Of a DNA stretch of 64,000 nucleotides, positions 43,601 through 51,807 are shown in pieces (the stretch's first letter is position 1; each line of letters begins with the position of its first letter). Source of the DNA: Spongiimicrobium salis (lineage in GTDB: Bacteria; Bacteroidota; Bacteroidia; Flavobacteriales; Flavobacteriaceae); the NCBI RefSeq assembly GCF_043678055.1, contig NZ_JBHEQA010000008.1:99586-163585 (forward strand), written 5' to 3'. Both the position numbers and the translations under genes were made by a program. The notes beneath the pieces are model-generated. The model had not been told where the DNA came from. It did no database searches and saw only the letters and a list, made by a program, of their open reading frames with translations.

Positions 43601-44944
43601 CCTGCAACCATTGTAATCTCTCGTACCTCTGAAATAAAGATTGTAGATACCAATACTGGAATTACCTTGAGTACCAATAACATTCCTTATGGTTCACAAT
43701 TGTTTATCGAAGATGGTGCTACCGTAAGTAAAGATGATGTTATTTGTCAATGGGATCCGTATAACGGAGTTATTGTTTCTGAATTCCCAGGACAAATTGC
43801 TTATGAAAATATAGAGCAGGGAGTTACCTATCAGGTAGAGATCGATGAACAAACCGGTTTCCAGGAAAAAGTAATTTCTGAATCTAGAAATAAGAAGTTG
43901 ATTCCTACTTTATTGATCAAAGCCTCCAATGGCGATGTATTGCGATCCTACAATTTACCTGTAGGTTCACATATCATGGTAGATGATGGCGATAAGATCA
44001 AGGAAGGTAAGATTTTGGTAAAAATCCCACGTAAATCTGCAAAAGCAGGTGATATTACGGGAGGTCTTCCAAGAGTTACTGAGCTTTTCGAAGCGCGTAA
44101 TCCATCCAACCCGGCGGTAGTGTCTGAAATTGATGGTGTGGTTTCTTTCGGAAAGATCAAGCGTGGTAACCGTGAAATCATTATCGAATCTAAATTGGGA
44201 GAAATCAAGAAATACTTGGTGAAACTTTCCAATCAGATTTTGGTTCAGGAGAACGATTATGTACGTGCAGGAATGCCATTGTCCGATGGATCCATTACCC
44301 CAGAAGATATTCTGGCCATTAAAGGACCTTCGGCCGTACAACAGTACTTGGTCAACGAGGTACAAGAAGTTTATCGTTTGCAAGGGGTGAAGATCAATGA
44401 TAAGCACTTCGAAGTTGTAGTGCGTCAAATGATGCGTAAAGTACGTATCCAAGATCCAGGAGATACGATCTTCTTGGAGAATCAACTGGCACACAAGGAT
44501 GACTTTATTAGAGAGAACGATGGAATCTTTAGTAAAAAAGTGGTTGAAGATGCTGGAGAGTCCGAGAATCTTAAAGCTGGACAGATCATCACGGCACGTG
44601 AACTTAGGGATGAGAACTCTATCTTGAGACGTAATGATAAAACATTGGTTTCTGCAAGGGATGCCGTTGCTGCCACAGCAACACCGATCTTACAGGGAAT
44701 CACCAGAGCGTCATTACAGACCAAATCCTTTATCTCTGCGGCTTCCTTCCAGGAAACGACCAAAGTATTGAATGAAGCTGCGGTAAGCGGTAAAGTAGAT
44801 AGTTTGGAAGGCCTGAAAGAGAATGTGATCGTAGGACATAAGATACCTGCAGGAACAGGAATGCGAGATTACGAGAATATCATTGTAGGATCTAAAGAAG
44901 AATACGATGAGATAATGGCTCGGAAAGAAGAATTAAAATTCTAA
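40646..44944 (+). CDS. rpoC: DNA-directed RNA polymerase subunit beta'
   Basis: 1432 residues. The N-terminal zinc site has CACGKYK and CDRCGVEV (about 65-90). The catalytic magnesium motif is NADFDGDQMAVHLPL (about 475). The second zinc site has CEARRGICGKCYGRNL. The bridge and trigger helices are around SIGEPGTQLTLRTFHVGG. Starts 64 bases after rpoB and ends in a strong terminator. Confidence 0.98.
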   Translation: MARLKDNNTVKRFDKISIGLASPESILAESRGEVLKPETINYRTHKPERDGLFCERIFGPVKDYECACGKYKRIRYRGIVCDRCGVEVTEKKVRRDRVGHINLVVPVAHIWYFRSLPNKIGYLLGLPSKKLDMIIYYERYVVIQTGLAKGPEGEEINKMDFLTEEEYLNILEELPAENQYLEDSDPNKFIAKMGAECLIDLLARIDLNELSFSLRHKANTETSKQRKTEALKRLQVVEALRESQENRENRPEWMIMKVVPVIPPELRPLVPLDGGRFATSDLNDLYRRVIIRNNRLKRLMEIKAPEVILRNEKRMLQEAVDSLFDNTRKASAVKTESNRPLKSLSDSLKGKQGRFRQNLLGKRVDYSARSVIVVGPEMKLFECGLPKDMAAELYKPFVIRKLIERGIVKTVKSAKKIIDKKEPVVWDILENVLKGHPVLLNRAPTLHRLGIQAFQPKLIEGKAIRLHPLVCTAFNADFDGDQMAVHLPLGPEAILEAQLLMLASHNILNPANGSPITVPSQDMVLGLYYMTKERKSTPEVPIKGEGLTFYSAEEVVIAYNEGMVDLNAGIKVRAKDFNEERELVYKVIPTTVGRVLFNMKVPEQAGYINDVLNKKSLRDIIGGILAVTDVPTTADFLDKIKTMGYDFAFRGGLSFSLGDIIIPPEKHTMIADANEKVDGIMANYNMGLITNNERYNQVIDEWTSTNAQLTELAMKRIREDQQGFNSVYMMLDSGARGSKEQIRQLTGMRGLMAKPKKSTAGGGEIIENPILSNFKEGLSILEYFISTHGARKGLADTALKTADAGYLTRRLVDVSQDVIINIEDCGTLRGIEVTPLKKNEEVVETLGERILGRVSLHDVYNPLNEELLLTAGQEIMETDVKRIEASPIEKIEVRSALTCEARRGICGKCYGRNLSTNKMVQRGEAVGVVAAQSIGEPGTQLTLRTFHVGGIAGNISEDNKLVAKFAGKAEIEDLRTVKGEDGEGNPATIVISRTSEIKIVDTNTGITLSTNNIPYGSQLFIEDGATVSKDDVICQWDPYNGVIVSEFPGQIAYENIEQGVTYQVEIDEQTGFQEKVISESRNKKLIPTLLIKASNGDVLRSYNLPVGSHIMVDDGDKIKEGKILVKIPRKSAKAGDITGGLPRVTELFEARNPSNPAVVSEIDGVVSFGKIKRGNREIIIESKLGEIKKYLVKLSNQILVQENDYVRAGMPLSDGSITPEDILAIKGPSAVQQYLVNEVQEVYRLQGVKINDKHFEVVVRQMMRKVRIQDPGDTIFLENQLAHKDDFIRENDGIFSKKVVEDAGESENLKAGQIITARELRDENSILRRNDKTLVSARDAVAATATPILQGITRASLQTKSFISAASFQETTKVLNEAAVSGKVDSLEGLKENVIVGHKIPAGTGMRDYENIIVGSKEEYDEIMARKEELKF

Positions 44945-44953
44945 ATAGATGAT

Positions 44954-44984
44954 AACCTCCGAGATTTTCTCGGAGGTTTTTTTT
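44954..44984 (+). terminator. Intrinsic terminator after rpoC
   Basis: AACCTCCGAG / CTCGGAGGTT, 10-bp perfect stem, 5-base loop, T run of eight. Ends the rplKAJL-rpoBC transcript. Confidence 0.92.
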
Positions 44985-45007
44985 AAACCTCAAATAGTAA
45001 TAGTAAA

Positions 45008-45319
45008 ATGGCCGATAATAATCAAAATCAAAAACAAATCAATATAGAACTTGATGAAAAGACCGCAGAGGGAACCTATTCCAACTTGGCGATCATCAAT
45101 CATTCTGTATCAGAATTTGTGGTTGATTTTATCAGTATGATGCCCGGTGCACCAAAGGCTAAGGTAAAAAGTAGAATTGTGTTAACACCACAGCATGCCA
45201 AGAAGTTTCTGAAAGCCCTTTCCGATAATGTGAGTCGTTTTGAACAGGCACACGGAACCATAAAAGATTACGAGCAACCTAGTATTCCACTCAATTTTGG
45301 AACTCCGGGAGAAGCTTAA
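45008..45319 (+). CDS. DUF3467 family protein
   Basis: A 103-residue small soluble protein: INIELDEKTAEGTYSNLAII, then FVVDFISMMPGAPKAKVKSR and LTPQHAKKFLKALSDNV. This is the DUF3467 family, often found next to rpoC in Bacteroidota; function unknown. It sits between two terminators, so it needs its own promoter or read-through from rpoC. Confidence 0.88.
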   Translation: MADNNQNQKQINIELDEKTAEGTYSNLAIINHSVSEFVVDFISMMPGAPKAKVKSRIVLTPQHAKKFLKALSDNVSRFEQAHGTIKDYEQPSIPLNFGTPGEA

Positions 45320-45323
45320 AAGT

Positions 45324-45355
45324 AAAAAGCCATTCCATACGGAATGGCTTTTTTT
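45324..45355. terminator. Bidirectional terminator between the DUF3467 gene and prfC
   Basis: AAAAAGCCATTCC / GGAATGGCTTTTT with a 4-base loop, giving a T run on both strands. It serves the DUF3467 gene on plus and prfC on minus. Confidence 0.9.
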
Positions 45356-45370
45356 ATAATACCCGTACTA

Positions 45371-46960
45371 TTATTCAAATTCAGAGGTAAAATGCAATTT
45401 TACGGAAGGGTATTTTTGTTGGGTCATTTGCAATGAAAATTGAGAATCGGCTAAAAATACCAATTGCCCTTGCTTATCCGTAGCCAAAAACTTCTGTTTC
45501 ACCCTTTTAAATTCTTTAAATTCCTCATTGGAAGCATCATCGGGATCTACCCAGCAAGCCTTGTATACCGGAAAATTCTCGTAGGTACATTTCGCCGTAT
45601 ATTCATGCTCCAATCGGTATTGGATGACCTCATATTGTAGTGCTCCCACAGTACCAATAATTTTTCGATTGTTCAGCTGTAGGGTGAACAGCTGCGCAAC
45701 CCCTTCGTCCATCAATTGATCAATACCTTTTTGAAGCTGCTTGGATTTCATAGGGTCGGCATTGTTGATATAACGGAAATGTTCCGGGGAAAAACTGGGA
45801 ATCCCCTTGTAATTTAGAATCTCCCCTTCCGTTAAGGTATCTCCAATTTTAAAATGCCCGGTATCGTGAAGTCCAACAATATCACCAGGGTACGAAATGT
45901 CTACAATGGCCTTCTTTTCTGCAAAAAAAGCATTGGGGCTAGAAAATTTTAATTTCTTTTTATGGCGTACATGGAGGTAAGGTTTATTGCGTTCAAATGT
46001 ACCGGAAACAATTTTGATAAAGGCCAATCGATCTCGGTGTTTGGGATCCATATTGGCGTGTATTTTAAACACAAAACCGGTTAAGGTCTTTTCATGGGCA
46101 TCCACTAAGCGTTCTTCGGCCATTTTAGCTCTTGGGGATGGCGCAATTTCAACAAAACAGTCCAACAGCTCACGAACACCAAAATTATTCAGCGCAGACC
46201 CAAAAAAGACGGGTTGCTGTTTTCCGGCCAAATAGGCTTCTTTATCAAAACTGGGATATACGCCAGCGACCAATTCTAGATTGTCCCGTAATTCTGTTGC
46301 GGCATCGGCACCTACAATTTTATCCAGATCCGGATTTTCGATATCGTCAAAAGCAATGGTCTCTTCAATATTTTTCTTGCTGTCTCCACTAAAAAGGTTG
46401 ATGTTTTTTTCATAGATATTGTAGATGCCTTTAAAATCGTATCCCATACCTATAGGGAAACTCAAAGGGGTTACCGAGAGTCCTAATTTTTGTTCTACTT
46501 CGTCCAAAAGGTCAAAAGCGTCTTTCCCCTCTCGGTCTAATTTATTGATAAAGACAATAATGGGAATGCTTCGCATACGACAGACTTCGACCAATTTTTC
46601 CGTTTGTTCCTCAACACCTTTGGCAACATCAATAACCACGATCACACTATCTACAGCGGTTAGCGTTCTAAAGGTATCTTCGGCAAAATCCTTGTGTCCC
46701 GGAGTATCCAGAATATTTATTTTTTTATCCTTGTACAGAAACGCAAGTACGGAGGTGGCTACGGAAATACCTCGCTGACGTTCAATTTCCATAAAATCAC
46801 TTGTCGCAGATTTTTTTATTTTATTGTTCTTCACAGCCCCCGCTTCCTGTATGGCACCCCCAAACAACAGTAACTTTTCCGTAAGCGTTGTTTTTCCCGC
46901 ATCGGGATGCGAAATGATACCAAAAGTTCTTCGTCTTAGCGTTTCTTCTTTAAACTCCAT
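45371..46960 (-). CDS. prfC: Peptide chain release factor 3
   Basis: 529 residues, GTPase that recycles RF1/RF2 after termination. GTP motifs: ISHPDAGKTTLTEKL (P-loop), DTPGHKDFAEDT, INKLDREG. EF-G-like domains II and III follow; there is no domain IV, which separates it from EF-G. It converges on the DUF3467 gene. A -7 element lies just upstream of its start. Confidence 0.97.
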   Translation of the reverse strand: MEFKEETLRRRTFGIISHPDAGKTTLTEKLLLFGGAIQEAGAVKNNKIKKSATSDFMEIERQRGISVATSVLAFLYKDKKINILDTPGHKDFAEDTFRTLTAVDSVIVVIDVAKGVEEQTEKLVEVCRMRSIPIIVFINKLDREGKDAFDLLDEVEQKLGLSVTPLSFPIGMGYDFKGIYNIYEKNINLFSGDSKKNIEETIAFDDIENPDLDKIVGADAATELRDNLELVAGVYPSFDKEAYLAGKQQPVFFGSALNNFGVRELLDCFVEIAPSPRAKMAEERLVDAHEKTLTGFVFKIHANMDPKHRDRLAFIKIVSGTFERNKPYLHVRHKKKLKFSSPNAFFAEKKAIVDISYPGDIVGLHDTGHFKIGDTLTEGEILNYKGIPSFSPEHFRYINNADPMKSKQLQKGIDQLMDEGVAQLFTLQLNNRKIIGTVGALQYEVIQYRLEHEYTAKCTYENFPVYKACWVDPDDASNEEFKEFKRVKQKFLATDKQGQLVFLADSQFSLQMTQQKYPSVKLHFTSEFE

Positions 46961-46974
46961 TGAAAAAATTTTGG

Positions 46975-46982
46975 CAAAAATA
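46975..46982 (-). promoter_or_regulatory. -7 element upstream of prfC
   Basis: TATTTTTG on the minus strand, 14 bases before the ATG, fits TAnnTTTG. The nearest TTTG is 23 bases further up, longer than usual. Confidence 0.4.
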
Positions 46983-47366
46983 AGCTAAATATGATAGTTG
47001 TTGTACAAAGGCGTATAATTTCATCGGGTGATTATAAAATCCCTAAGAATGAGATGAATAAAAAGAGATTCTTGCACCTTCTCGTCGATTTTTAAGGCAT
47101 ATGGTCCAAAAAAACATTTTTTTTCTGAAAATAAAGAAACTTTTTTAATCGATGTACCGTATGTAAAATGAAGTAAGGTGTGGTTTTTTTACACTTCAAC
47201 GAATATTACTGTCTTTGAAAGATATTCAAAAGTTAATGCTTTGGAAACAATTTGTTGAACGAAAAAATAGATATATCTTGCGTTGATTTATGTAGAAGCC
47301 CTATCTTCTTACGAACTAATTTCCTACAAAGCCATGGTGATATGTTTCATCTAAAAACTATCATTT
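46983..47366. other. Intergenic region before the surface-protein operon
   Basis: About 380 bases of A/T-rich sequence between divergent prfC and the calcium-repeat protein gene. I see no ORF with coding character, no clear terminator and only weak promoter-like stretches (for example ATATCTTG near 47275). Confidence 0.5.
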
Positions 47367-50300
47367 ATGGAAACTTTTACTCTGATTAAACTTAAACGTA
47401 AAGCATTGTATGGCATTGCTTTAGCCGCTGCTTTTTTGGTTGTGGTATCCACCTCTTCCTTTGGTGTGATAGCCAAGACTGCTGTTTATGATTTATTTTT
47501 TGAAGCAGATATAGACGGCGATGGGGTTGCGGATCTTGTCGATATAGATGATGATAGTGATGGACTTTTGGATAGTGTGGAAGATGCCAATGAAGATGGA
47601 GATAATGATCCTGCTACCAATCCTACGGATACCGATGGTGACGGAATACCGGATTATTTGGATTTGGATTCCGATAATGATGGGGTCTTTGATAATCTGG
47701 AAGCGCAGAATGCCACTATTTTCATTCCACCTTCTGGTGTGGATATGGATAGAAATGGTTTGGATGACGCCTATGAGAGTAGCCCGGGAAGCGGTGAAGG
47801 TCTTACGCCAGTGAACACAGATTTGGATGCCGTACCGGACTATGTTGATATTGATTCGGACAATGATGGTATTTTAGATAATATAGAATCCAGTGTTCAG
47901 ACTACGAACGACTTTGATTGTAATGCCCAAGAAAATATCCCGGAATTCGATTTTAGTGCCGATGCCATTTTGGAAAGTGGGGATGGTATTGCCGTGGGTT
48001 CTGTCTATAGAATTCCAAATGTGGATACGGGAATAGATGCTTTGGTGGAAGTAGAGCAGGTATTAAATGGAGAAATTGTTATCGTAGATCAAAATGATAC
48101 CGATCCTGAATTCTTTAAGCCTGAAATTCAATTTACTACGACAGATGAAGTAAGAAGACCCTTTGTGGATCTGCGCCTTTCCCTAGTCCTTTCGGGAACT
48201 TCCGATCCTGTACTTCAAGATGAATTCATTGCCAATTTTGTGGATATTGATGGAAACAACCAATATAGGGAGTTTAACCGTTTTGATACTCCTGCCAGTT
48301 TTACGATAGATGGTGTCCGTGATATTTCTGTAATCAGTACAGGTGGCGGATTGGAAGTGCGCGGAGGTAATATAGAATACCCAGGGATTTCCAACTTACA
48401 GCCTCAGGCAAATATTGCTGTTGTTTTTGTGGACATTAATACCTTTGTCTTCCGGTTCGGAATTCAGGCGGTCACCGATGAAAATTTTACTACTATTCCA
48501 CGACAGTCGGGAATACAATTTTCTTGTATAGACAACTTTTTAAACCCGGAAACAATCACCTTTAGTACAGATGTTGATTCTGATAACGATGGTTTCCCGG
48601 ATAGAGCGGATATTGACTCCGATAATGATGGCATTCCGGATAATGTAGAAGCACAGCTCACGGATGGTTATATTCCCCCTTCTGGTAATGATGCCGATAA
48701 TGATGGTTTGGATGACGCTTATGAAGGGGGTGAAGGAGATGAAGGCTTAACTCCTATAAATACGGATGGAGAAGACAATCCCGACTATTTGGATGATGAT
48801 AGTGATAATGATTTGGTTCCCGATAATAATGAAGGGAATGATGCCAATTTCGACGGTATACCCGATCAAACGCTAACAGGAGAGGATACGGATGGAGATG
48901 GTCTGGATGATGGTTATGAAGGATCGGATGTCAATGATGGCCCCGACGTGAACGATGAAATAGACGATCCTGCCAACGATCTTCCGGATACCGATGGAAC
49001 AGAGGATGTCAACTATAGGGATTTGGATGATGATGGGGACGGTATTTCCACCCCTGATGAAGATGACAATGGAGATGGTGACCCTACCAATGATGATACC
49101 GATGGTGATGGTACGCCCGATTATTTAGATCCATTCGATGATCCCGATACCGATGGGGATACCATACCAGATAATGTAGATATCGATGATGATAATGATG
49201 GTATTCTAGACACCGTGGAAGATCCCAATACGGATGGGGATAATAATCCCTTGACCAATCCTGCAGACAGTGATAATGATGGTTTCTATGACCATTTGGA
49301 TATTGATTCCGATAATGATGGAATCCCGGATAATGTAGAAGCCCAGACCACGGAAGGGTATATTCCTCCTACAGGTGCAGATGACGATAATGATGGTCTG
49401 GATAATGCCTATGAAGGTGGTGGGGATGCTGGATTGACTCCAGTAAATACAGATGGGGAAGACAATCCTGATTACTTGGACGACGATAGTGATAATGATC
49501 TGGTTTCAGATGATAATGAAGGAAACGATTTTAATTTTGACGGTCAACCCGATCAGGAGTTTACAGGCGAAGATACCGATGGCGATGGTTTGGATGATGG
49601 CTACGAGGGAAGCGATGTAAATGATGGTTTTGATGTCAATGACGAAATTAACGATCCTGCCAATGATCTGCCGGATACCGACGGCACGGAAGATGTCAAC
49701 TATAGGGATTTGGATGATGATGGCGATGGCATTCTTACACCAGATGAAGATGTTGATATGGATGGAGATCCTACCAATGACGATACTGATGGTGATGGCA
49801 CGCCAGATTATTTAGATCCAGGATTGGATACGGATGGTGATGGTGTTCCGGATGTAGTGGATATCGATGACGATAATGATGGTATTTTGGATACTGTGGA
49901 AGATCCCAATTTGGATGGGGACAATGACCCGCTTACCGATCCCTTGGATAGTGATGGAGATGGTATTTTTGATCATTTGGATATCGATGCAGATAATGAT
50001 GGTATTCCAGATAATGTAGAGGGACAGACTACTGATGGTTATATTGCCCCTTCGGGTGCCGATGATGATAATGACGGTTTGGACAATGCTTATGAGGGTA
50101 CTGGAGATGAAGGAATTGATCCCGTGAATACCGATGGAACAGATACTCCGGATTATATTGATCAGGATAGTGATAATGATTTAGTGCCTGATAATAATGA
50201 AGGAAACGATTTTAATTTTGATGGTCAACCAGATCAAGAGTTTACGGGAGTAGATACGGATGGGGATGGCCTGGATGATGGCTATGAAGGATCTGACGTC

Positions 50301-50828
50301 AATGATGGTTTCGATGTCAATGATGAAATCAATGACCCTGCCAATGACCTTCCGGACACGGATGGTACGGAAGATGTCAATTATCGTGATTTGGACGATG
50401 ATGGCGATGGCATAAATACGCCAGATGAGGATGGTAACAATGATGGTGACCCAACGAATGATGATATCGATGAAGATGGTATTCCAGATTTCTTGGATCC
50501 CATAGATGACAGGCCCGAAGCAAATGAGGTCTTGGTGAATCAGTTTGTAACTCCGAATAGTGATGGAAAAAATGATTTCCTCTTCATTAGAAATGTAGAC
50601 AATGCCCTGAATAATTCATTGCGAATATTTAATCGATGGGGAGTTGCCGTTTTTGAAGGGGAGAATTACAACAATCAAAATAATGTTTTTGACGGACGAT
50701 CTAAAGGTAGATCTACCGTAACCGGAGGGGATTTCCTCCCTGCTGGAATATATTATTATATATTTGAGTATCAAACTCCTGATGGAGAAAGAGTTACTGA
50801 TACTGAATATATTTATATCAGCAGATAA
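47367..50828 (+). CDS. Secreted calcium-binding repeat protein with type IX (CHU_C, type B) sorting domain
   Basis: A 1153-residue exported protein. A basic N-terminus and hydrophobic stretch (ALYGIALAAAFLVVVSTSSFG) act as signal. Residues about 48-165 and 405-1050 are runs of DxDxDG-type calcium-binding repeats (thrombospondin type 3-like). Between them, about 170-400, is a beta-rich domain I do not recognise (IPEFDFSADAIL to GIQFSCIDNFL). From residue 415 there are three long modules of 230, 227 and about 175 residues. The last ~95 residues (VNQFVTPNSDGKNDFLFI, LRIFNRWGVAVFEG, GIYYYIFEY) are the gliding-motility-associated C-terminal domain recognised by the type IX system. Followed 16 bases later by a PorP/SprF gene, the usual partner of type B substrates. 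Confidence 0.9.
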   Translation: METFTLIKLKRKALYGIALAAAFLVVVSTSSFGVIAKTAVYDLFFEADIDGDGVADLVDIDDDSDGLLDSVEDANEDGDNDPATNPTDTDGDGIPDYLDLDSDNDGVFDNLEAQNATIFIPPSGVDMDRNGLDDAYESSPGSGEGLTPVNTDLDAVPDYVDIDSDNDGILDNIESSVQTTNDFDCNAQENIPEFDFSADAILESGDGIAVGSVYRIPNVDTGIDALVEVEQVLNGEIVIVDQNDTDPEFFKPEIQFTTTDEVRRPFVDLRLSLVLSGTSDPVLQDEFIANFVDIDGNNQYREFNRFDTPASFTIDGVRDISVISTGGGLEVRGGNIEYPGISNLQPQANIAVVFVDINTFVFRFGIQAVTDENFTTIPRQSGIQFSCIDNFLNPETITFSTDVDSDNDGFPDRADIDSDNDGIPDNVEAQLTDGYIPPSGNDADNDGLDDAYEGGEGDEGLTPINTDGEDNPDYLDDDSDNDLVPDNNEGNDANFDGIPDQTLTGEDTDGDGLDDGYEGSDVNDGPDVNDEIDDPANDLPDTDGTEDVNYRDLDDDGDGISTPDEDDNGDGDPTNDDTDGDGTPDYLDPFDDPDTDGDTIPDNVDIDDDNDGILDTVEDPNTDGDNNPLTNPADSDNDGFYDHLDIDSDNDGIPDNVEAQTTEGYIPPTGADDDNDGLDNAYEGGGDAGLTPVNTDGEDNPDYLDDDSDNDLVSDDNEGNDFNFDGQPDQEFTGEDTDGDGLDDGYEGSDVNDGFDVNDEINDPANDLPDTDGTEDVNYRDLDDDGDGILTPDEDVDMDGDPTNDDTDGDGTPDYLDPGLDTDGDGVPDVVDIDDDNDGILDTVEDPNLDGDNDPLTDPLDSDGDGIFDHLDIDADNDGIPDNVEGQTTDGYIAPSGADDDNDGLDNAYEGTGDEGIDPVNTDGTDTPDYIDQDSDNDLVPDNNEGNDFNFDGQPDQEFTGVDTDGDGLDDGYEGSDVNDGFDVNDEINDPANDLPDTDGTEDVNYRDLDDDGDGINTPDEDGNNDGDPTNDDIDEDGIPDFLDPIDDRPEANEVLVNQFVTPNSDGKNDFLFIRNVDNALNNSLRIFNRWGVAVFEGENYNNQNNVFDGRSKGRSTVTGGDFLPAGIYYYIFEYQTPDGERVTDTEYIYISR
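48609..50520 (+). repeat. Three tandem ~690-bp coding repeats
   Basis: Modules begin at 48609, 49299 and 49980, each opening with DIDSDNDGIPDNVE or a close variant (third: DIDADNDGIPDNVE). Spacing is 690 and 681 bases; the third module stops early. Stretches such as GTCAACTATAGGGATTTGG are identical between modules 1 and 2 but changed in module 3, indicating that 1 and 2 are the younger pair or have been homogenised. Confidence 0.9.
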
Positions 50829-50844
50829 TATTGAATCCTAGGTA

Positions 50845-51798
50845 ATGATAAAAAAGAGTATTTTTCTACCATTGGCACTGCTTTTAGTGACCTTTATAGA
50901 GACCGTAAATGCGCAACAGGATGCGCAGTACACGCAGTATGTTTTTAATACATTGAGCGTTAACCCTGCGTATGCAGGTTCTAGGGGACAGTTAAGTGCA
51001 GCGGCCTTATACCGTTCCCAATGGGTAGGATTGGAAGGGGCGCCAGAAACATTTAACCTGAATTTGCATTCTCCCATACGAAACAGTAAACTAGGCTACG
51101 GAATCTCGATCATCAATGATAATATTGGAGATGGGGTTATTCAAGAAACAGAATTGGATGCCGTTATCTCATATACCTTGGATGTGTCGCAAAAAGCCAA
51201 ATTGTCGTTTGGGCTCAAGGTAGGGGGGAATATCCTTAATTTGGATTTTAACGGTTTGCGAAACTTTGATCAGGAAGCTGCAAATGGGAATAATATTGAC
51301 AATAGATTTGCTCCTAATTTTGGTTTAGGGTTTTATTACCACAGCAATAAGTTTTATGCAGGTTTTTCGGCTCCAAATCTATTGGAAACAGAATTTTTTG
51401 ATAACTCTGGCTCAGATCCCAATGCGGTCAATTTCCTTTCACAGGAGCGCATCAATTATTATTTTATCACAGGGTATGTTTTTGACTTAAATGGAAATGT
51501 AAAATTCAAACCGGCATTATTGACCAAAGCCGTAGGGGGAGCCCCTTTGCAAGTAGATGTCTCTGCAAATTTCCTGTTCAATGATAAGTTCAGTATAGGA
51601 GCCGCCTACAGATGGGATGCCGCGGTAAGTGCCCTTTTTGGTTTTCAAATAACCGATCAGTTGATGTTGGGATTGGCCTATGATAAAGAGACGACCGAAT
51701 TGGGAAGTACACAGTTCAATGATGGATCTTTTGAGGTGTTTTTGAGATTTGAATTGGTCAAATCGTTCCAAAAATTAGTATCACCCCGTTTCTTCTAA
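50845..51798 (+). CDS. PorP/SprF family type IX secretion outer-membrane protein
   Basis: A 317-residue protein with signal peptide (MIKKSIFLPLALLLVTFIETVNA). The N-terminal QQDAQYTQYVFNTLSVNPAYAG is the family signature, followed by an outer-membrane beta-barrel (alternating strands, for example LGYGISIINDNIGDGV, KFYAGFSAPNLL, SIGAAYRWDAAVSALFGF). Known: SprF is needed for surface delivery of the adjacent SprB in F. johnsoniae, and PorP/SprF proteins are paired with type B substrates. By analogy this protein probably serves the upstream repeat protein. Confidence 0.93.
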   Translation: MIKKSIFLPLALLLVTFIETVNAQQDAQYTQYVFNTLSVNPAYAGSRGQLSAAALYRSQWVGLEGAPETFNLNLHSPIRNSKLGYGISIINDNIGDGVIQETELDAVISYTLDVSQKAKLSFGLKVGGNILNLDFNGLRNFDQEAANGNNIDNRFAPNFGLGFYYHSNKFYAGFSAPNLLETEFFDNSGSDPNAVNFLSQERINYYFITGYVFDLNGNVKFKPALLTKAVGGAPLQVDVSANFLFNDKFSIGAAYRWDAAVSALFGFQITDQLMLGLAYDKETTELGSTQFNDGSFEVFLRFELVKSFQKLVSPRFF

Positions 51799-51807
51799 AT
51801 ACGACAG

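Noticed and set aside
47140..47200. Possible hairpin near GGTGTGG-T7-ACAC upstream of the surface operon
   Set aside because: The stem needs a bulge and only four to five contiguous pairs form; not convincing.
47548..49815. ORFs in other frames inside the calcium-repeat gene (for example the Met/Ile-rich frame)
   Set aside because: Low-complexity shadows created by GATGATGGT-type codons read out of frame.
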